A stretch of DNA of 64,000 nucleotides from Sphaerisporangium sp039871875 (GTDB taxonomy: Bacteria; Actinomycetota; Actinomycetes; Streptosporangiales; Streptosporangiaceae): positions 62,001 to 126,000 of the forward strand of contig NZ_JBDPMD010000008.1 in assembly GCF_039871875.1 (NCBI RefSeq), written 5' to 3'. Both the position numbers and the translations under genes were made by a program. Shown one piece after another: positions 31,215 to 41,400 of this stretch. The notes below the pieces were generated by a model, which was not told the origin of the DNA, made no database searches, and saw only the letters and a list, made by a program, of their open reading frames with translations. Numbering within the stretch: position 1 is the first letter of the stretch; each line of letters begins with the position of its first letter.

Positions 31215-32234
31215 ATGATCACAGCGACTTCTGTGGCGGACCTCGAATGCGGATTCGAGACGGCGGCCGGCGGGCCCGGGCATGACGGCGGGGTACTCGG
31301 AGCCGTCGAGTACTGCGACCGCGTCGGCGGGCCGATCGTGCGGGACGGCCGCCCCTTCATGGCGATGCCGATGGGCGACGAGGACATGACGCGGTTCACC
31401 GAGGTGTGGCGGGCGGGTACGAGCGTGGTGACCGGCCAGCACCGGGGCCTCGCGTACGCGTGCGACGGCGAGTACCTGTTCCTGTGCGGCCGCACGGGGG
31501 AGGACGCCGACCTGGCGACCGCCACCGAGGAGGCCTACCTCGCGGCGTTCGAGGTGGTCAGGCTGCTCGGCTACCCGCATCTGGCGCGCATGTGGAACAT
31601 GGTGCACGGCATCAACGACCCCGACGGGCGGGGCGGCGACGTGTACGGCCGGTTCTGCCAGGGGCGGGCCATGGCGTTCGAGCGCGGGGGCGTGCCGCCC
31701 GGGATGCTGCCCGCCGCGACGTGCGTCGGCAGCCACGGCGGCGGGGTGGCGTTCTACCTGCTGGCCACCCGCACACCCCGCGCCGTCCACATCGAGAACC
31801 CCCGCCAGACCCCGGCCTACCGTTACCCCCCGAAATACGGCGTCAAGGCGCCGAGCTTCGCCAGGGCGACGTATCTCGCCGCGCCGGACGGCACCGGCCG
31901 CCTCTTCGTGTCCGGCACCGCGAGTATCGTCGGGAGCGAGACCGTTCACGTGGGCGACATGGCGCGGCAAACGACGACGACGCTGGAGAACATCGCCGTT
32001 CTGGTGGGCCGGGAAAACCTTTCTCGATATGGAATAGACGCCGACCTGTCGCTGCGCGACCTGGACGGCGTGAAGGTCTACGTCAAGCGCAAGGCCGATA
32101 TTCCGGTCGCTCGGAGAATATGCGCGGAGGTTTTCGGTCCGAGCGCCGCCGTGGCGTACGTGAACGTCGACATCTGCCGGGACGACCTGCTGGTGGAGAT
32201 CGAGGCGGTGGCTCCCCGGGTCCGCCCGGCCTGA
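31215..32234 (+). CDS. Chorismatase of the FkbO/Hyg5/XanB2 family
   Basis: 339 residues. Members of this family convert chorismate to 3,4-dihydroxycyclohexadienoate (FkbO), 3-hydroxybenzoate (Hyg5) or hydroxybenzoates (XanB2). Family features: HLARMWNMVHGIND, RFCQGRAMAF, the strongly conserved RYPPKYGVKAPSFARA, LFVSGTASIVGSETVHVGD, and the C-terminal DICRDDLLVEIEA that should hold the catalytic glutamate. ATG 31215 has GGAGC upstream; an in-frame start at 31179 would add 12 poor residues. No polyketide synthase or other biosynthetic gene is beside it in the window, so the product and which subtype it is remain open. Confidence 0.85.
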   Translation: MITATSVADLECGFETAAGGPGHDGGVLGAVEYCDRVGGPIVRDGRPFMAMPMGDEDMTRFTEVWRAGTSVVTGQHRGLAYACDGEYLFLCGRTGEDADLATATEEAYLAAFEVVRLLGYPHLARMWNMVHGINDPDGRGGDVYGRFCQGRAMAFERGGVPPGMLPAATCVGSHGGGVAFYLLATRTPRAVHIENPRQTPAYRYPPKYGVKAPSFARATYLAAPDGTGRLFVSGTASIVGSETVHVGDMARQTTTTLENIAVLVGRENLSRYGIDADLSLRDLDGVKVYVKRKADIPVARRICAEVFGPSAAVAYVNVDICRDDLLVEIEAVAPRVRPA

Positions 32235-32303
32235 CCGGTGTCCCCGGCCCGTACGGGCCTGCCCGGCCTGCACGGTGGGGACGACACGGACGGCGGGAAC
32301 GGC

Positions 32304-32338
32304 GGGAGGCGGCACCCCCGGCACGGGCGCCGCCTCCC
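32304..32338. terminator. Hairpin between chorismatase and phoD
   Basis: GGGAGGCGGC (32304-32313) pairs perfectly with GCCGCCTCCC (32329-32338). It lies between convergent stops at 32234 and 32353 and can end both transcripts. A separate 14-bp palindrome, GGCCCGTACGGGCC, is at 32246-32259. Confidence 0.6.
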
Positions 32339-32352
32339 TCACGAGACACCGT

Positions 32353-34032
32353 TCAGGGACGCCTGGTCTCCCACTCCACCGTCTCCTCGACGGTGACCTG
32401 GCGGGACCGCAGCGCCGGGTCCATCGGCCGCAGGTACGTCTGCTGCACGCCGGGCACCCGGTCCTCGACGACGAACGTCGCGCGCGTGTAGACCTCGGCG
32501 CCGGGCTCGGTCACCCGCGGCACCACCTTGAAGTCCGCGGTCATCCGGTCGCGCTCGATCGTGGTGAGCACGTAGCCGCGCTGGTTGTTGTAGAACTTCA
32601 GGTGCGGGTTGATCGCGAGGAACGGGTGGGTGGACGGGTCGGAGTCCGCGCCGTCGCCGCCGGTGCTGATCGAGGTGGCGACCAGCTCGGCGCCGACCGA
32701 GGGGCCGGTCGGGTCGTCGTAGTCGAGCTTCAGGTCCGACGCCCAGTGCGCGTGCACGTCGCCGGTGAGCACCACGGCGTTGCGCACCTTGGCGTCCACC
32801 CAGCCCTGCGTGATGCGCCGCCGGGAGGCGACGTAGCCGTCCCAGGCGTCCTGGCTGGTCACCTTGGCCGGGCCGGCGTTGTTGTCGCGCTGCGCGAAGA
32901 ACACCTGCTGCCCGAGCACGTCCCACCGGGCCCGGGACTTGCGGAAGCCGTCCAGCAGCCACGCCTCCTGCGCGGCGCCGGTGATGGACCGCGCCGGGTC
33001 CACCGCGGCCGGGCAGTCGTCGTAGCCGTCCCCGCAGCCCTGGTCGTCGCGGTACTGCCGGGTGTCGAGCATGTGGAACGTCGCGAGCGCGCCCCAGCGG
33101 ACCCGCCGGTAGAGCTGCATGTCGATGCCGCGCGGGATCGAGGTGCGGCGCAGCGGCATGTTCTCGTAGTACGCGCGGAACGCGGCCTCGCGGCGGGCGA
33201 GGAAGTTCGGCTGCGGCACCTCGGGCCGCTCGGGCACCTCGTCGGCCCAGTTGTTGTCCAGCTCGTGGTCGTCCCACACGACGAGCCACGGCGCGGCGGC
33301 GTGCGCGGCCTGCAGGTCGGGGTCGGTCTTGTACTGCGCGTGCCGCTGGCGGTACCCGGCCAGCGTCTCGGTCTCCGGACCCTCGTGGTCACGGATGTTG
33401 CCACCGGGGATGGTGTAGGTGTCCTTGGTGTACTCGTACTGGTAGTCGCCGAGGTGCAGCACCAGGTCCGGGTGGTCCTCGGCGAGGCGCCGGTAGGAGG
33501 TGAAGTAGCCGTGCTCGTACTGCGCGCAGGACACGAACGCCATGGCGAGCGCACCGCCGAACGACAGCGGGTGCGGCGCGGTGCGCGCCCGGCCGGCCGG
33601 GGAGACGTACGGGCCGACGCGGAAGCGGTACCAGTACTCGTGGTCGGACCGCAGGCCGTCCACCTCGACGTGCACGCTGTGCCCCCACTCGGGGACGGCT
33701 TTCGCGACGCCCGAGCGCACCACGCGGTGGCACCGCTCGTCGGAGTAGATCTGCCACTGCACGGCGAACGGGCGGAGCGGCATGCCGCCCATGCCGTCCT
33801 CGGCGAGCGGCTGCGTCGCGAGTCGCGTCCAGATGACGAAACCGCTGTGGTCGGGGTCGCCGCTGGCCACGCCGAGGGTGAAGGGGTCGGTGCGCAGGCC
33901 GCGGGAGGCGAGGCTCTGCGCGGTCTCGGCGGTGGGGTCGGGTTCCGCGAGGGCACTCGTCGCGGGGACGGCGGCCACCGCGCCCGCGGCGAGCCCGGTG
34001 ACGAGGAAGGATCGGCGGTCGAGGTGCGGCAT
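32353..34032 (-). CDS. phoD: PhoD-type alkaline phosphatase/phosphodiesterase, Tat-exported
   Basis: 559 residues. The twin-arginine signal MPHLDRRSFLVTGLAAGAVA is followed by an Ala-rich segment with a cleavage site near SALA-EP. The PhoD N-terminal domain (DPFTLGVASGDPDHSGFVIW) and the metallophosphatase core follow (FVSCAQYEHGYFTSYRRLAE; LHLGDYQYEYT; VVWDDHELDNNWAD; VLTGDVHAHWASDLK), with the calcium/iron ligands expected for PhoD. ATG 34032 starts exactly at the Tat signal. It should release phosphate outside the cell. I looked for a PHO box upstream and did not find a convincing one. Confidence 0.93.
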   Translation of the reverse strand: MPHLDRRSFLVTGLAAGAVAAVPATSALAEPDPTAETAQSLASRGLRTDPFTLGVASGDPDHSGFVIWTRLATQPLAEDGMGGMPLRPFAVQWQIYSDERCHRVVRSGVAKAVPEWGHSVHVEVDGLRSDHEYWYRFRVGPYVSPAGRARTAPHPLSFGGALAMAFVSCAQYEHGYFTSYRRLAEDHPDLVLHLGDYQYEYTKDTYTIPGGNIRDHEGPETETLAGYRQRHAQYKTDPDLQAAHAAAPWLVVWDDHELDNNWADEVPERPEVPQPNFLARREAAFRAYYENMPLRRTSIPRGIDMQLYRRVRWGALATFHMLDTRQYRDDQGCGDGYDDCPAAVDPARSITGAAQEAWLLDGFRKSRARWDVLGQQVFFAQRDNNAGPAKVTSQDAWDGYVASRRRITQGWVDAKVRNAVVLTGDVHAHWASDLKLDYDDPTGPSVGAELVATSISTGGDGADSDPSTHPFLAINPHLKFYNNQRGYVLTTIERDRMTADFKVVPRVTEPGAEVYTRATFVVEDRVPGVQQTYLRPMDPALRSRQVTVEETVEWETRRP

Positions 34033-34238
34033 GGGGACTCCCTGACGATCAAGGAAGGGAACCCCCGTAGCCTTGCCCAGCTTCGTGACTACTTGGTTAA
34101 CCACAAAAGTCATAAAAAAGGCGACATACTCCATCGAGACCGTCCGTCTCCGCCGTCCCGGGACCCGGACGGGTCGCGGGGAGACCGGGGGCGGCGAACG
34201 ACATCGGACCGGGTGGGGGCGAGAGAAGAGAGGCACGC

Positions 34239-37139
34239 GTGACTGGCAGCGCGGGCACGAGATCAGACGACGGCGGCTTCGTCGGACGGGAACATGAGCT
34301 GGGCGTGCTCGGCGCGGCCTGGGACGCGGCCCTGGCCGGCGTGCCCCGGGTCGTCGGCGTCGAGGGCGACCCCGGCATCGGCAAGACCACCCTGGTCCGC
34401 CGCTTCCTCGGCCAGGTCGCGCCGCCCACGGTGATCTGGGCCGACGCCGACGAGGACGAGGCCGACTTCCCGTGGTCCCTCCTCACCCAGATCTCCCAGA
34501 GCGCCGACCACACCGTCCATCGCGACCGCGCGGCCGAGCCTGACGTGTGGCCCGGCGTCAGGCACCCGGAGCCGATGCCACCACCCGCCGGCGACGCCGG
34601 CCCGCTGGGCGTCCGCGGCGCGCCGCCGATCGGCCGGCCGCTGCCCGACCCGGCCGGCGGGGACGCCGACCCGTGGCTCGTCGCGCGGTCGCTCGCCCTG
34701 GAACTGCGCGCCCGCGGCCCGCTCGTGCTTGTGGTGGACGACGCGCACTGGGGCGACCAGCTGTCCATGACGGCGCTCCGGCTCGCCGCCCGGCGGCTCG
34801 CGGACGCCATGGTGCTGCTCATCCTCATCCACCAGACCCCGGGCGAGTTGTCCCGCCCGTTCACCGGCGGCCCCTTCCGAGAGCTCCGCGAGCTCGGCGA
34901 CGGGTGGCGGCGGCTGCTCGACACCGGGCGCGGCGCCCGGCTGACGCTCGCCGGGCTGTCCGCGCCCGACCTGGTGCGGCTGGCCGCCGCGTGCGGCCAC
35001 CCCCGCCTGTCCCCGCAGGGCGCCGCGCGGCTGCACGAGCACACCGGCGGCAACCCTCTGTACGTGCGGCACCTGCTGGACGAGGTGCCGATGCACTCCA
35101 TCGCCTTCGGGCACGGCCCGCTGCCCGCGCCGCGCGGGGTGGCCGCCGTCCTGCGGGCCCGGCTGGCGTCCTGCGGCCCGGCCACCCGCGATCTGATCGC
35201 CGCGGGGGCGGTGCTCGGGCCGCGGTTCGGCCTCTCCAAGATCCGCGAGATGACCGGCGAGGCCGACCTCACCGAGGCCGCCGCCGAGGCGATCCGCGCG
35301 GGGCTGCTGGAGGAGGTGCCCGGCTCGGCCGGCCACGAGCTGGCGTTCACCGGCGCCCTGGTGCGGGGGCTCGCCTACCACGACCTGGACATGGCGGTCC
35401 GGCGCGGCCTGCACCGGCGTGCCACATGCCTCGGCGGCGGCCCCGCCGACATCTGGCACCGCATCGCCGCCGCGGAAGGCCCCGACGGTGAGCTCGCCGC
35501 GGACGTCGAACGTGAGGCACGCGCCCAGCGGGCCCGGGGCCGTCCCGCCCTCGCCGCGGTCTACCTGCGCCAGGCGCTCGACCTCACCCCGGCGGGCCCC
35601 GAGCGTGTGCCGCGTCTGCTCACCACCGTCGAGGCGCTGCTGGTGGCCGGGGACGCCGCCACCACGCGGGAGTACCAGGCCGAGCTGGCCGACATGGCCC
35701 CCGGCGCGTGGCCGGACTACGTGTCCGGCTACCAGCACCTGCTCAACGGCCGCATGGCCGACGCCCGGCGCCTGCTGCGGCGTTCGCTCGCGGCCATCAG
35801 GGACGGTGCCACGCCCGAGCCGGGACGGCCGCGCGACCTGGAGGCCCGGGTGGCCACCCAGCTCGCGATCATGGCGGTGCTCGGCGCCACGCCGTCCGAG
35901 ATGATCGAGTACGGCGCGGTCGCGGTCGCCGCCGCGCGCGAACCGTGGGTGGCGGCGTTCGGCTGGTTCGCCGAATGTGTCGGCCTCGCCCTGTCCGGCC
36001 AGGCCCCGCGCGCCCTCGCCGCGCTGGCCCGCGCGGACGCCCCCGGCGCGCCGTCCGGGCTTGAAGGGCTGGTGGCGCGCGGCATGATCCGATTATGGAC
36101 GGACGACCTGCCCGGTGCCCGCGACGACCTGGCCACCGCCGTGGACCGGGCCGCGCGCGGCGAGCCACTGCGCATCGAGCAGGCCCTCTGCTTCCTCGCC
36201 GAGACCGAATACCGCATGGGCGCGCTCGGCGAGGCCGTCCTGCACGCCGAGCCCGCCGTCGGCGACGCCAAGGAGAACGACCGCGTCTGGGACTACGCCA
36301 TGGTGCACGCCCTGGCGGCCTACCCGCTCGCCGCGCAGGCGTCCTGGGAACGTGCCGAGGCGCACGCCGCGCAGTCCGCCCGCTGGGCCCGCCACGTCGG
36401 CACCGCCGCCGGCCTGACGTACGCCGCCGCGGCCGAGGCGGCCCTCGCCCAGGCCCGCGACGACGCGACCCGTCTGCTCGCGGTGGCGGAGGACCTGCCG
36501 CCGGAGTACCCCTCGCCCGAGCCGGGTACCCACCTGCTCGGGCCCCTGCGCGCCGACGCCCTGTCCCAGCTCGGCCGGCCCGCCGAGGCGTGCGAGGCGC
36601 TGGAGGAGTTCCTGCGCCGCCCCATGCCGCCCGGACGGTTGTCGGTGCAGGTGTGCGTGGCGCGGGTGCGCGCCCAGATCGCCGCCGCGTCCGGCGACCT
36701 GGAGGAGGCGCTGCGCCACTGCCGCCGCGCCGTCCCGCTGGCCCGTACCGCCGGGTTGCGGCTGGAAGCGGCCCGGCTCGACCTGCTCATGGGCGGCTAC
36801 CTGGACGCCTCAGGCCGGCGGGCCGCGGCCGAACGCGCGCTGCGCGCGGCGTACCACCGCTTCTCCGCGATGGGTGCCGCCGCGTACGCCGCCCGCACCC
36901 GGCACGCCGCCGAGCGGGCCGGGCTCAGCCTGGAGGGGCCGCCCGCCGCGCTCGGCACGCTCACCCCCGCCGAGCGCGCCGTCGTGGCCCTGGTCTGCGA
37001 AGGGCTGTCCAACCGTGAGATCGCCGAACGCATGGTGCTGAGCCGCAAGACGATCGAGTTCCACCTCACCAACGTGTTCCGCAGGCTCGACATCACCACG
37101 CGGGCCGACCTGCGGCGCGTGGTGTCCGACGACGCGTGA
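34239..37139 (+). CDS. LAL-type LuxR regulator (ATP-binding, large)
   Basis: 966 residues, the usual LAL layout. AAA-type ATPase with Walker A GDPGIGKTT (residues 43-51) and Walker B LVLVVDDAHW (about 162-171), a long helical TPR-like middle (about 380-890), and a C-terminal LuxR HTH (LTPAERAVVALVCEGLSNRE, then IAERMVLSRKTIEFHLTNVF). GTG 34239 is preceded by AGAGAGGC. LAL proteins often activate sugar or antibiotic pathways. The nearest genes are phoD (divergent) and an exported protein, so the target is not obvious. A stem-loop follows at 37145-37166. Confidence 0.92.
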   Translation: MTGSAGTRSDDGGFVGREHELGVLGAAWDAALAGVPRVVGVEGDPGIGKTTLVRRFLGQVAPPTVIWADADEDEADFPWSLLTQISQSADHTVHRDRAAEPDVWPGVRHPEPMPPPAGDAGPLGVRGAPPIGRPLPDPAGGDADPWLVARSLALELRARGPLVLVVDDAHWGDQLSMTALRLAARRLADAMVLLILIHQTPGELSRPFTGGPFRELRELGDGWRRLLDTGRGARLTLAGLSAPDLVRLAAACGHPRLSPQGAARLHEHTGGNPLYVRHLLDEVPMHSIAFGHGPLPAPRGVAAVLRARLASCGPATRDLIAAGAVLGPRFGLSKIREMTGEADLTEAAAEAIRAGLLEEVPGSAGHELAFTGALVRGLAYHDLDMAVRRGLHRRATCLGGGPADIWHRIAAAEGPDGELAADVEREARAQRARGRPALAAVYLRQALDLTPAGPERVPRLLTTVEALLVAGDAATTREYQAELADMAPGAWPDYVSGYQHLLNGRMADARRLLRRSLAAIRDGATPEPGRPRDLEARVATQLAIMAVLGATPSEMIEYGAVAVAAAREPWVAAFGWFAECVGLALSGQAPRALAALARADAPGAPSGLEGLVARGMIRLWTDDLPGARDDLATAVDRAARGEPLRIEQALCFLAETEYRMGALGEAVLHAEPAVGDAKENDRVWDYAMVHALAAYPLAAQASWERAEAHAAQSARWARHVGTAAGLTYAAAAEAALAQARDDATRLLAVAEDLPPEYPSPEPGTHLLGPLRADALSQLGRPAEACEALEEFLRRPMPPGRLSVQVCVARVRAQIAAASGDLEEALRHCRRAVPLARTAGLRLEAARLDLLMGGYLDASGRRAAAERALRAAYHRFSAMGAAAYAARTRHAAERAGLSLEGPPAALGTLTPAERAVVALVCEGLSNREIAERMVLSRKTIEFHLTNVFRRLDITTRADLRRVVSDDA

Positions 37140-37144
37140 GCCCG

Positions 37145-37166
37145 CCCGCCCCACCAGGGGGGCGGG
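37145..37166 (+). terminator. Stem-loop after the LAL regulator
   Basis: CCCGCCCC (37145-37152) pairs with GGGGCGGG (37159-37166) around ACCAGG, 6 bp after the stop. No T-run. Confidence 0.55.
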
Positions 37167-37287
37167 TGCGGACTCCCAGGGTGAGGGGCCGAAATGTCCC
37201 GGGGCCGTCCCGGAAGCATGCAGGGGAGCCATCGATCTACGCTGGCCCGCGCCCCCCTCGAATCACCACTGGAAGGCACGGTCTGTC

Positions 37288-38334
37288 ATGCGAAAAAGCG
37301 TGAGGTACGTGATCTCCGCGCTGGCGGCCGGCGCGCTGGCCCTGGCGAACGGCGCCCTGGCGCCCACCCCGTCGCTGGCGAACGGCGGCCACGGCCACGG
37401 CAAGCCGTCCAACGGTTTCTCCAGACACGGCCCGTGGAACACCAAGCTGCCGCGCGACGTCCGCCTGGCGCCGAACTCGCAGGCCATCGTCGACAACATC
37501 AAGTACGACAAGGACAACAACTGGCAGACCTGGGCGATCAACACCGACACCTACTCGACGCCCATCTACTACGTCGACCGGCGCACCCCGCGTAAGCGCT
37601 GGACGTTCTCCGACTGCCTGAACCTGCCGCACCTCGCCCCGGTCATCGCCGACAGCCTCGCCGCGGTGCCCACCCCGCCCGACATGATCACCTCCATCGG
37701 CACGGACTCGGCCGTCACCATCTACCAGCCGTCCACCGACACCTACTGGGACTTCTGGCGGGCCGAGAAGGACGCGAACGGAAACTGGTCGGCCTGCTGG
37801 GGCGGCAAGATCGAGCGCTACTCCCGCAACCCCGGCATCTTCGACAACCCCCTCGGCGCCACCGCCACGGGCCTGCCGATGGGCGCGTTCACCATCAGGA
37901 TCGACGAGCTGCGCCGCGGGTACATCGACCACGCACTCAACATCGTGACCGTGCGCACCCGGGCGAACTGCAACTCCTGGCCGGCCACCCGCAACGACGG
38001 CTTCGTCGAGGGCGAGGACATCCCGTGCGAGGGCCAGCGGTTCCGGCTCGACCCCACGTTCGACATCCGCACGCTGACCAGCCCGGCCGCCCGCACCATC
38101 GCGCGGGCCATGCAGGAGTACGGGCTGATCATGACGGACAAGGGGGGCGCCGTGGTCACCTACGCCGAGGACCCGCGGCTGGAGATGGCGCGCAACGGCG
38201 GCGTGGACCCGTACATCGAGCTGTTCGACCCCGACGACCTGATCCCGGACGGCAGCGAGAAGTACTTCGTGCTGAGCGAGATCCCGGTGGAGCGGCTCCA
38301 GGCGCTGCCGATCGACTACGGCAAGCCCCGGTAG
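37288..38334 (+). CDS. Secreted protein of unknown function
   Basis: 348 residues. The Sec signal peptide is MRKSVRYVISALAAGALALA, with cleavage probably at SLA-NG, followed by a His/Gly-rich stretch (NGGHGHGKPSNG). The mature part is beta-rich with Trp and Tyr (NWQTWAINTDTYSTPIYYVD; STDTYWDFWRAEKDANGNWS; LPMGAFTIRIDELRRGYIDH), which suggests a jelly-roll or similar extracellular fold. No catalytic motif recognised. It converges on the large LGFP-type protein gene; two hairpins separate them. Confidence 0.82.
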   Translation: MRKSVRYVISALAAGALALANGALAPTPSLANGGHGHGKPSNGFSRHGPWNTKLPRDVRLAPNSQAIVDNIKYDKDNNWQTWAINTDTYSTPIYYVDRRTPRKRWTFSDCLNLPHLAPVIADSLAAVPTPPDMITSIGTDSAVTIYQPSTDTYWDFWRAEKDANGNWSACWGGKIERYSRNPGIFDNPLGATATGLPMGAFTIRIDELRRGYIDHALNIVTVRTRANCNSWPATRNDGFVEGEDIPCEGQRFRLDPTFDIRTLTSPAARTIARAMQEYGLIMTDKGGAVVTYAEDPRLEMARNGGVDPYIELFDPDDLIPDGSEKYFVLSEIPVERLQALPIDYGKPR

Positions 38335-38345
38335 CACCGCGACGG

Positions 38346-38388
38346 CCCCGGTGAGTTCCTGGCGGTCGGGCCGGGCTCACCGGGGTTT
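38346..38388 (+). terminator. Terminator after the secreted protein
   Basis: CCCCGGTGAG (38346-38355) pairs perfectly with CTCACCGGGG (38376-38385), followed by TTT. The loop is 20 nt and GC-rich. Confidence 0.6.
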
Positions 38389-38425
38389 CCGAAGGGCGTG
38401 GCTGCACACGTCTGTTTCGGATGAT

Positions 38426-38467
38426 GCGCGGACGGAGGGCCTACGGGCCGCGGCCCTCCGTCCGCGC
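38426..38467 (-). terminator. Strong hairpin at the 3' end of the LGFP-protein gene
   Basis: Perfect 15-bp stem (GCGCGGACGGAGGGC at 38426-38440 and its complement at 38453-38467) with a 12-nt loop. It overlaps the last eight codons and stop of the minus-strand gene, so the C-terminal residues ARTEGRGP are partly dictated by the hairpin. Confidence 0.65.
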
Positions 38468-41400
38468 CGGAGCGAGCGCCCTGGTGAAGTCCAGGGTGAG
38501 GCGGGTGCCGAGCGCGGGGTTGTCGATGGTCACGTACCCGGTGCGGCCCCGGCTGTTGACGACGGTCCCCGCCGCCAGCGGGCCCACACCTCCCGTACGC
38601 GCCGACCACGGCACCTTGTCGACGGACGGCACGCCCGTGCTGACCACCGAGTAGTTCCACCAGGTGGGCAGCGCGGCGCCGGTGTCCCTGGCGAACACCA
38701 CCTCGGTGCCGTCCCACTTGGTGTACCGGGAACGGCTGATGCCGAAGGCGCGCTTCTCGTTGCGCTCCAGGGTGCGCGCGGCGAAGTCCGCGAGCGGCAC
38801 CCCGGCGATCGCGGCCTTGGGGACCGCCTCGAAGAACGCGATCTCCTTGTCGTCGGCGCTCTTGCGTGCCGCGACGTAGAACCCGCGGTCCGTGCCCGTG
38901 CAGGCGGCGGTGGCGGCGTCCACGAAAACCCACTGCCCCTTCGTGATCCAGCACTGCGGCCGGTCGGCCCGCAGGTAGTGACCGGGGATCACGACGCCGG
39001 CGCCGCAGGCGAAGCCCGGGGCGACGCAGCCGGTGCCGAGGAAGGTGGCGATGCGGATCATCTGCTCGGTGCTCACCAGGTGGCCGGTCGGCATCAGCGT
39101 GGTGGGCACCACCGTGCCGGAGTCCACGCCGCGGCCCCTGCCGAGCACCTTGTACGCCGGAGGGCTCGGCACCCCGCCCGCGGTGATCAGGAAGTCCGGT
39201 GTGGCGGAGTAGGCCTCGATGCCCGCGTGGGAGAACCGCTGGAAGAAGTTCCGGTGGTCGTGGTTCAGCACGAGGTCGGCGATCAGGTCCGGCGGGCGGT
39301 ACTGGCTGATCCCGGCCAGCAGGAGCTCGCCGGCCGACGACGCGGGCACGAAACCCGGGGGGTCCAGCTCGCTCATCACCGCGGTCGGGCCGAAGTACGC
39401 CAGCATGCGGTCACGCAGCGCGTCGCTCTGCGAGTGGAACAGGTCGGGATGCCAGTCGGTTTTGAGCCTGCGGAACGGGCTGTCGCGCCGCCCGTCGTTG
39501 GCGGACACCGCGTACTTGGCGCTCACGTAGTCGAGCACCATCTGGGCCGCCAGCTTCACCCGCTTGTCCTCCGCCAGGTCGTACAGGTTCTGGATCGCGG
39601 CCAGGCTGTAGCGCTGGTAGGGGCGGGCGTTGTACTCGATGAAGTCGTTCTTCAGGAAACTCTGCAGCCACTTCAGCATGAAGGTGTTCATGCCGTTGCG
39701 CTCGTTGTCGTACCGCGCGCTCTTGTCGGTGCGGGCCAGCAGTTGGTTGGTGAGGTACCGCGACGTCTCGATGAGCAGCCGGTGGTTCTCGCTCTCGTCG
39801 ACCTTCAGCGCGCCGCAGATGGTGTCGTCGCCCGTGTTGTGCCCGCCGCGCTTGTTGAGCAGGCGCAGCAGGCGGTACCGCACGTCCGGGTCCAGCAGGC
39901 CCTCGAAGGCGTAGTACATGAGGACGTAGCCCTTCAACGCGACGTCGTACTCGCCTTCCCGCTTGCAGGGGAAACCGGCCTCGGTGCCCGCGTTGCTCTT
40001 GATGGTCTGGAGCCGCAGGGCGTTGTTGACCTCGCTGTCCAGGCGGAACCTGATGCCGGTGCAGCGTCGTGGCGAGTCGCTCAGGGCGTCGTCGTAGTGG
40101 TAGTACAGCTTGGCCAGGGCCGTGGTGACGAAGTTGTCCTCGTTGTCGAACACCTCGATGGGCATCGGCGCCGGGCAGGCGATGTGGGCCGCCGCGGCCC
40201 TGACGCGTTCCTGGAGGTAGGTGCGCTCGCGGCCCGCCCTGCGCTCCGGGGCCACCGCCCACGCCTGCTCGGCGGTGCGCGGCACGGGGATCTCGCTGAA
40301 GTCCAGGTCGCCCTTGGCGACGTACGGCACCTGCGCGGGGACCGTCCAGCCCTGCAGGCAGTCGTCACTGCCGAGCCCTCCGCCGTCGCAGCCCTCGACG
40401 ATCACCGAGTACGTCCCGACGCTGTCCACGACCGGGTCGTTCTCGTCCTTGTCGTCGTAGTGCCGGGGCCGGAACACCCGGGTGCCCCAGCGCTCCTGCG
40501 CGTCGTCGTCGGGGTCGACCTCCACCTGCCCGAGGTCGCGGCCACCGCGGCTCACCCGCACCAGGAAGTGGTCGTACTCGTACGGGTAGGTGTCGCCCCA
40601 CTCCACCACCAGGTCGACGCCCCGCTGGTAGGCGGCCACCGTCATCTTGTCGCCCTGCTTGGGGCTGGTGACGACGGTGCCGTGCTCGAACGGCATGGAC
40701 AGCCCGTTCTGCACCTCCCGCTCCGCGCCGGTGGGGCAGCCGAGCGGGCCGTGTTTCGCGCCGGTCATCACCCACCGGTCGAGCAGCAGCTTGGCGGCGG
40801 GCCTGACGGGGCAGTCCTGCGACGGCGGCTGGGGGTCGGGGAACACCGCCTGGACCGACGCCGGGATCGTCCACTTCTGCTGGCACGTGGACGACTGGAG
40901 GAACCGCCCGTCACACCCCTCGACGATCACGGTGTAGCGGCCCGGCTTGCTGATGGGGGTGCTCCAGTGGCCCGACCAGCTCTTGGCGTAAGTGTCCGCG
41001 TCGATGTCGGTCTGCCCCAGGTTGCGGCCGTCCAGGTCCCACCGCACCAGGAACCGGTCGTAGTGGAACGGCCGCGTGTCCCCCCAGTCGGCGTGCAGCG
41101 TGCCGCCCTGCTGGTACACCGCGACCGCCATGTCCGGCCCCTGCCCCGGGCTGTGCACGATCTCGCCGTGCTCGAACGACATCGCCCTGCCGCCCGTGAC
41201 GTCCCGCTCCGGCCCCGTGGGGCAGCCGATCGCGCCTTCCTTGCCGCCGACGTACGCCCAGCGCTGGCCGATGGCGCCGGACGGCAGGCCGTTCTCGCAG
41301 GAGAACCGGGGCAGCGGCACCTCGTGGTCCACGAACGCCGGCGCCGTCCAGCTCTGCCGGCACCTGCTGCCCCCCTTGTCGTCACACCCCTCGACGACGA

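Noticed and set aside
34060..34120. PHO box upstream of phoD
   Set aside because: GTTAACC is present, but I could not find two adjacent 11-bp direct repeat units of the actinomycete PhoP type.
31215..37139. Secondary-metabolite cluster around the chorismatase
   Set aside because: No polyketide synthase, NRPS, terpene or other scaffold enzyme is present in the window; only a methyltransferase and a LAL regulator are near.
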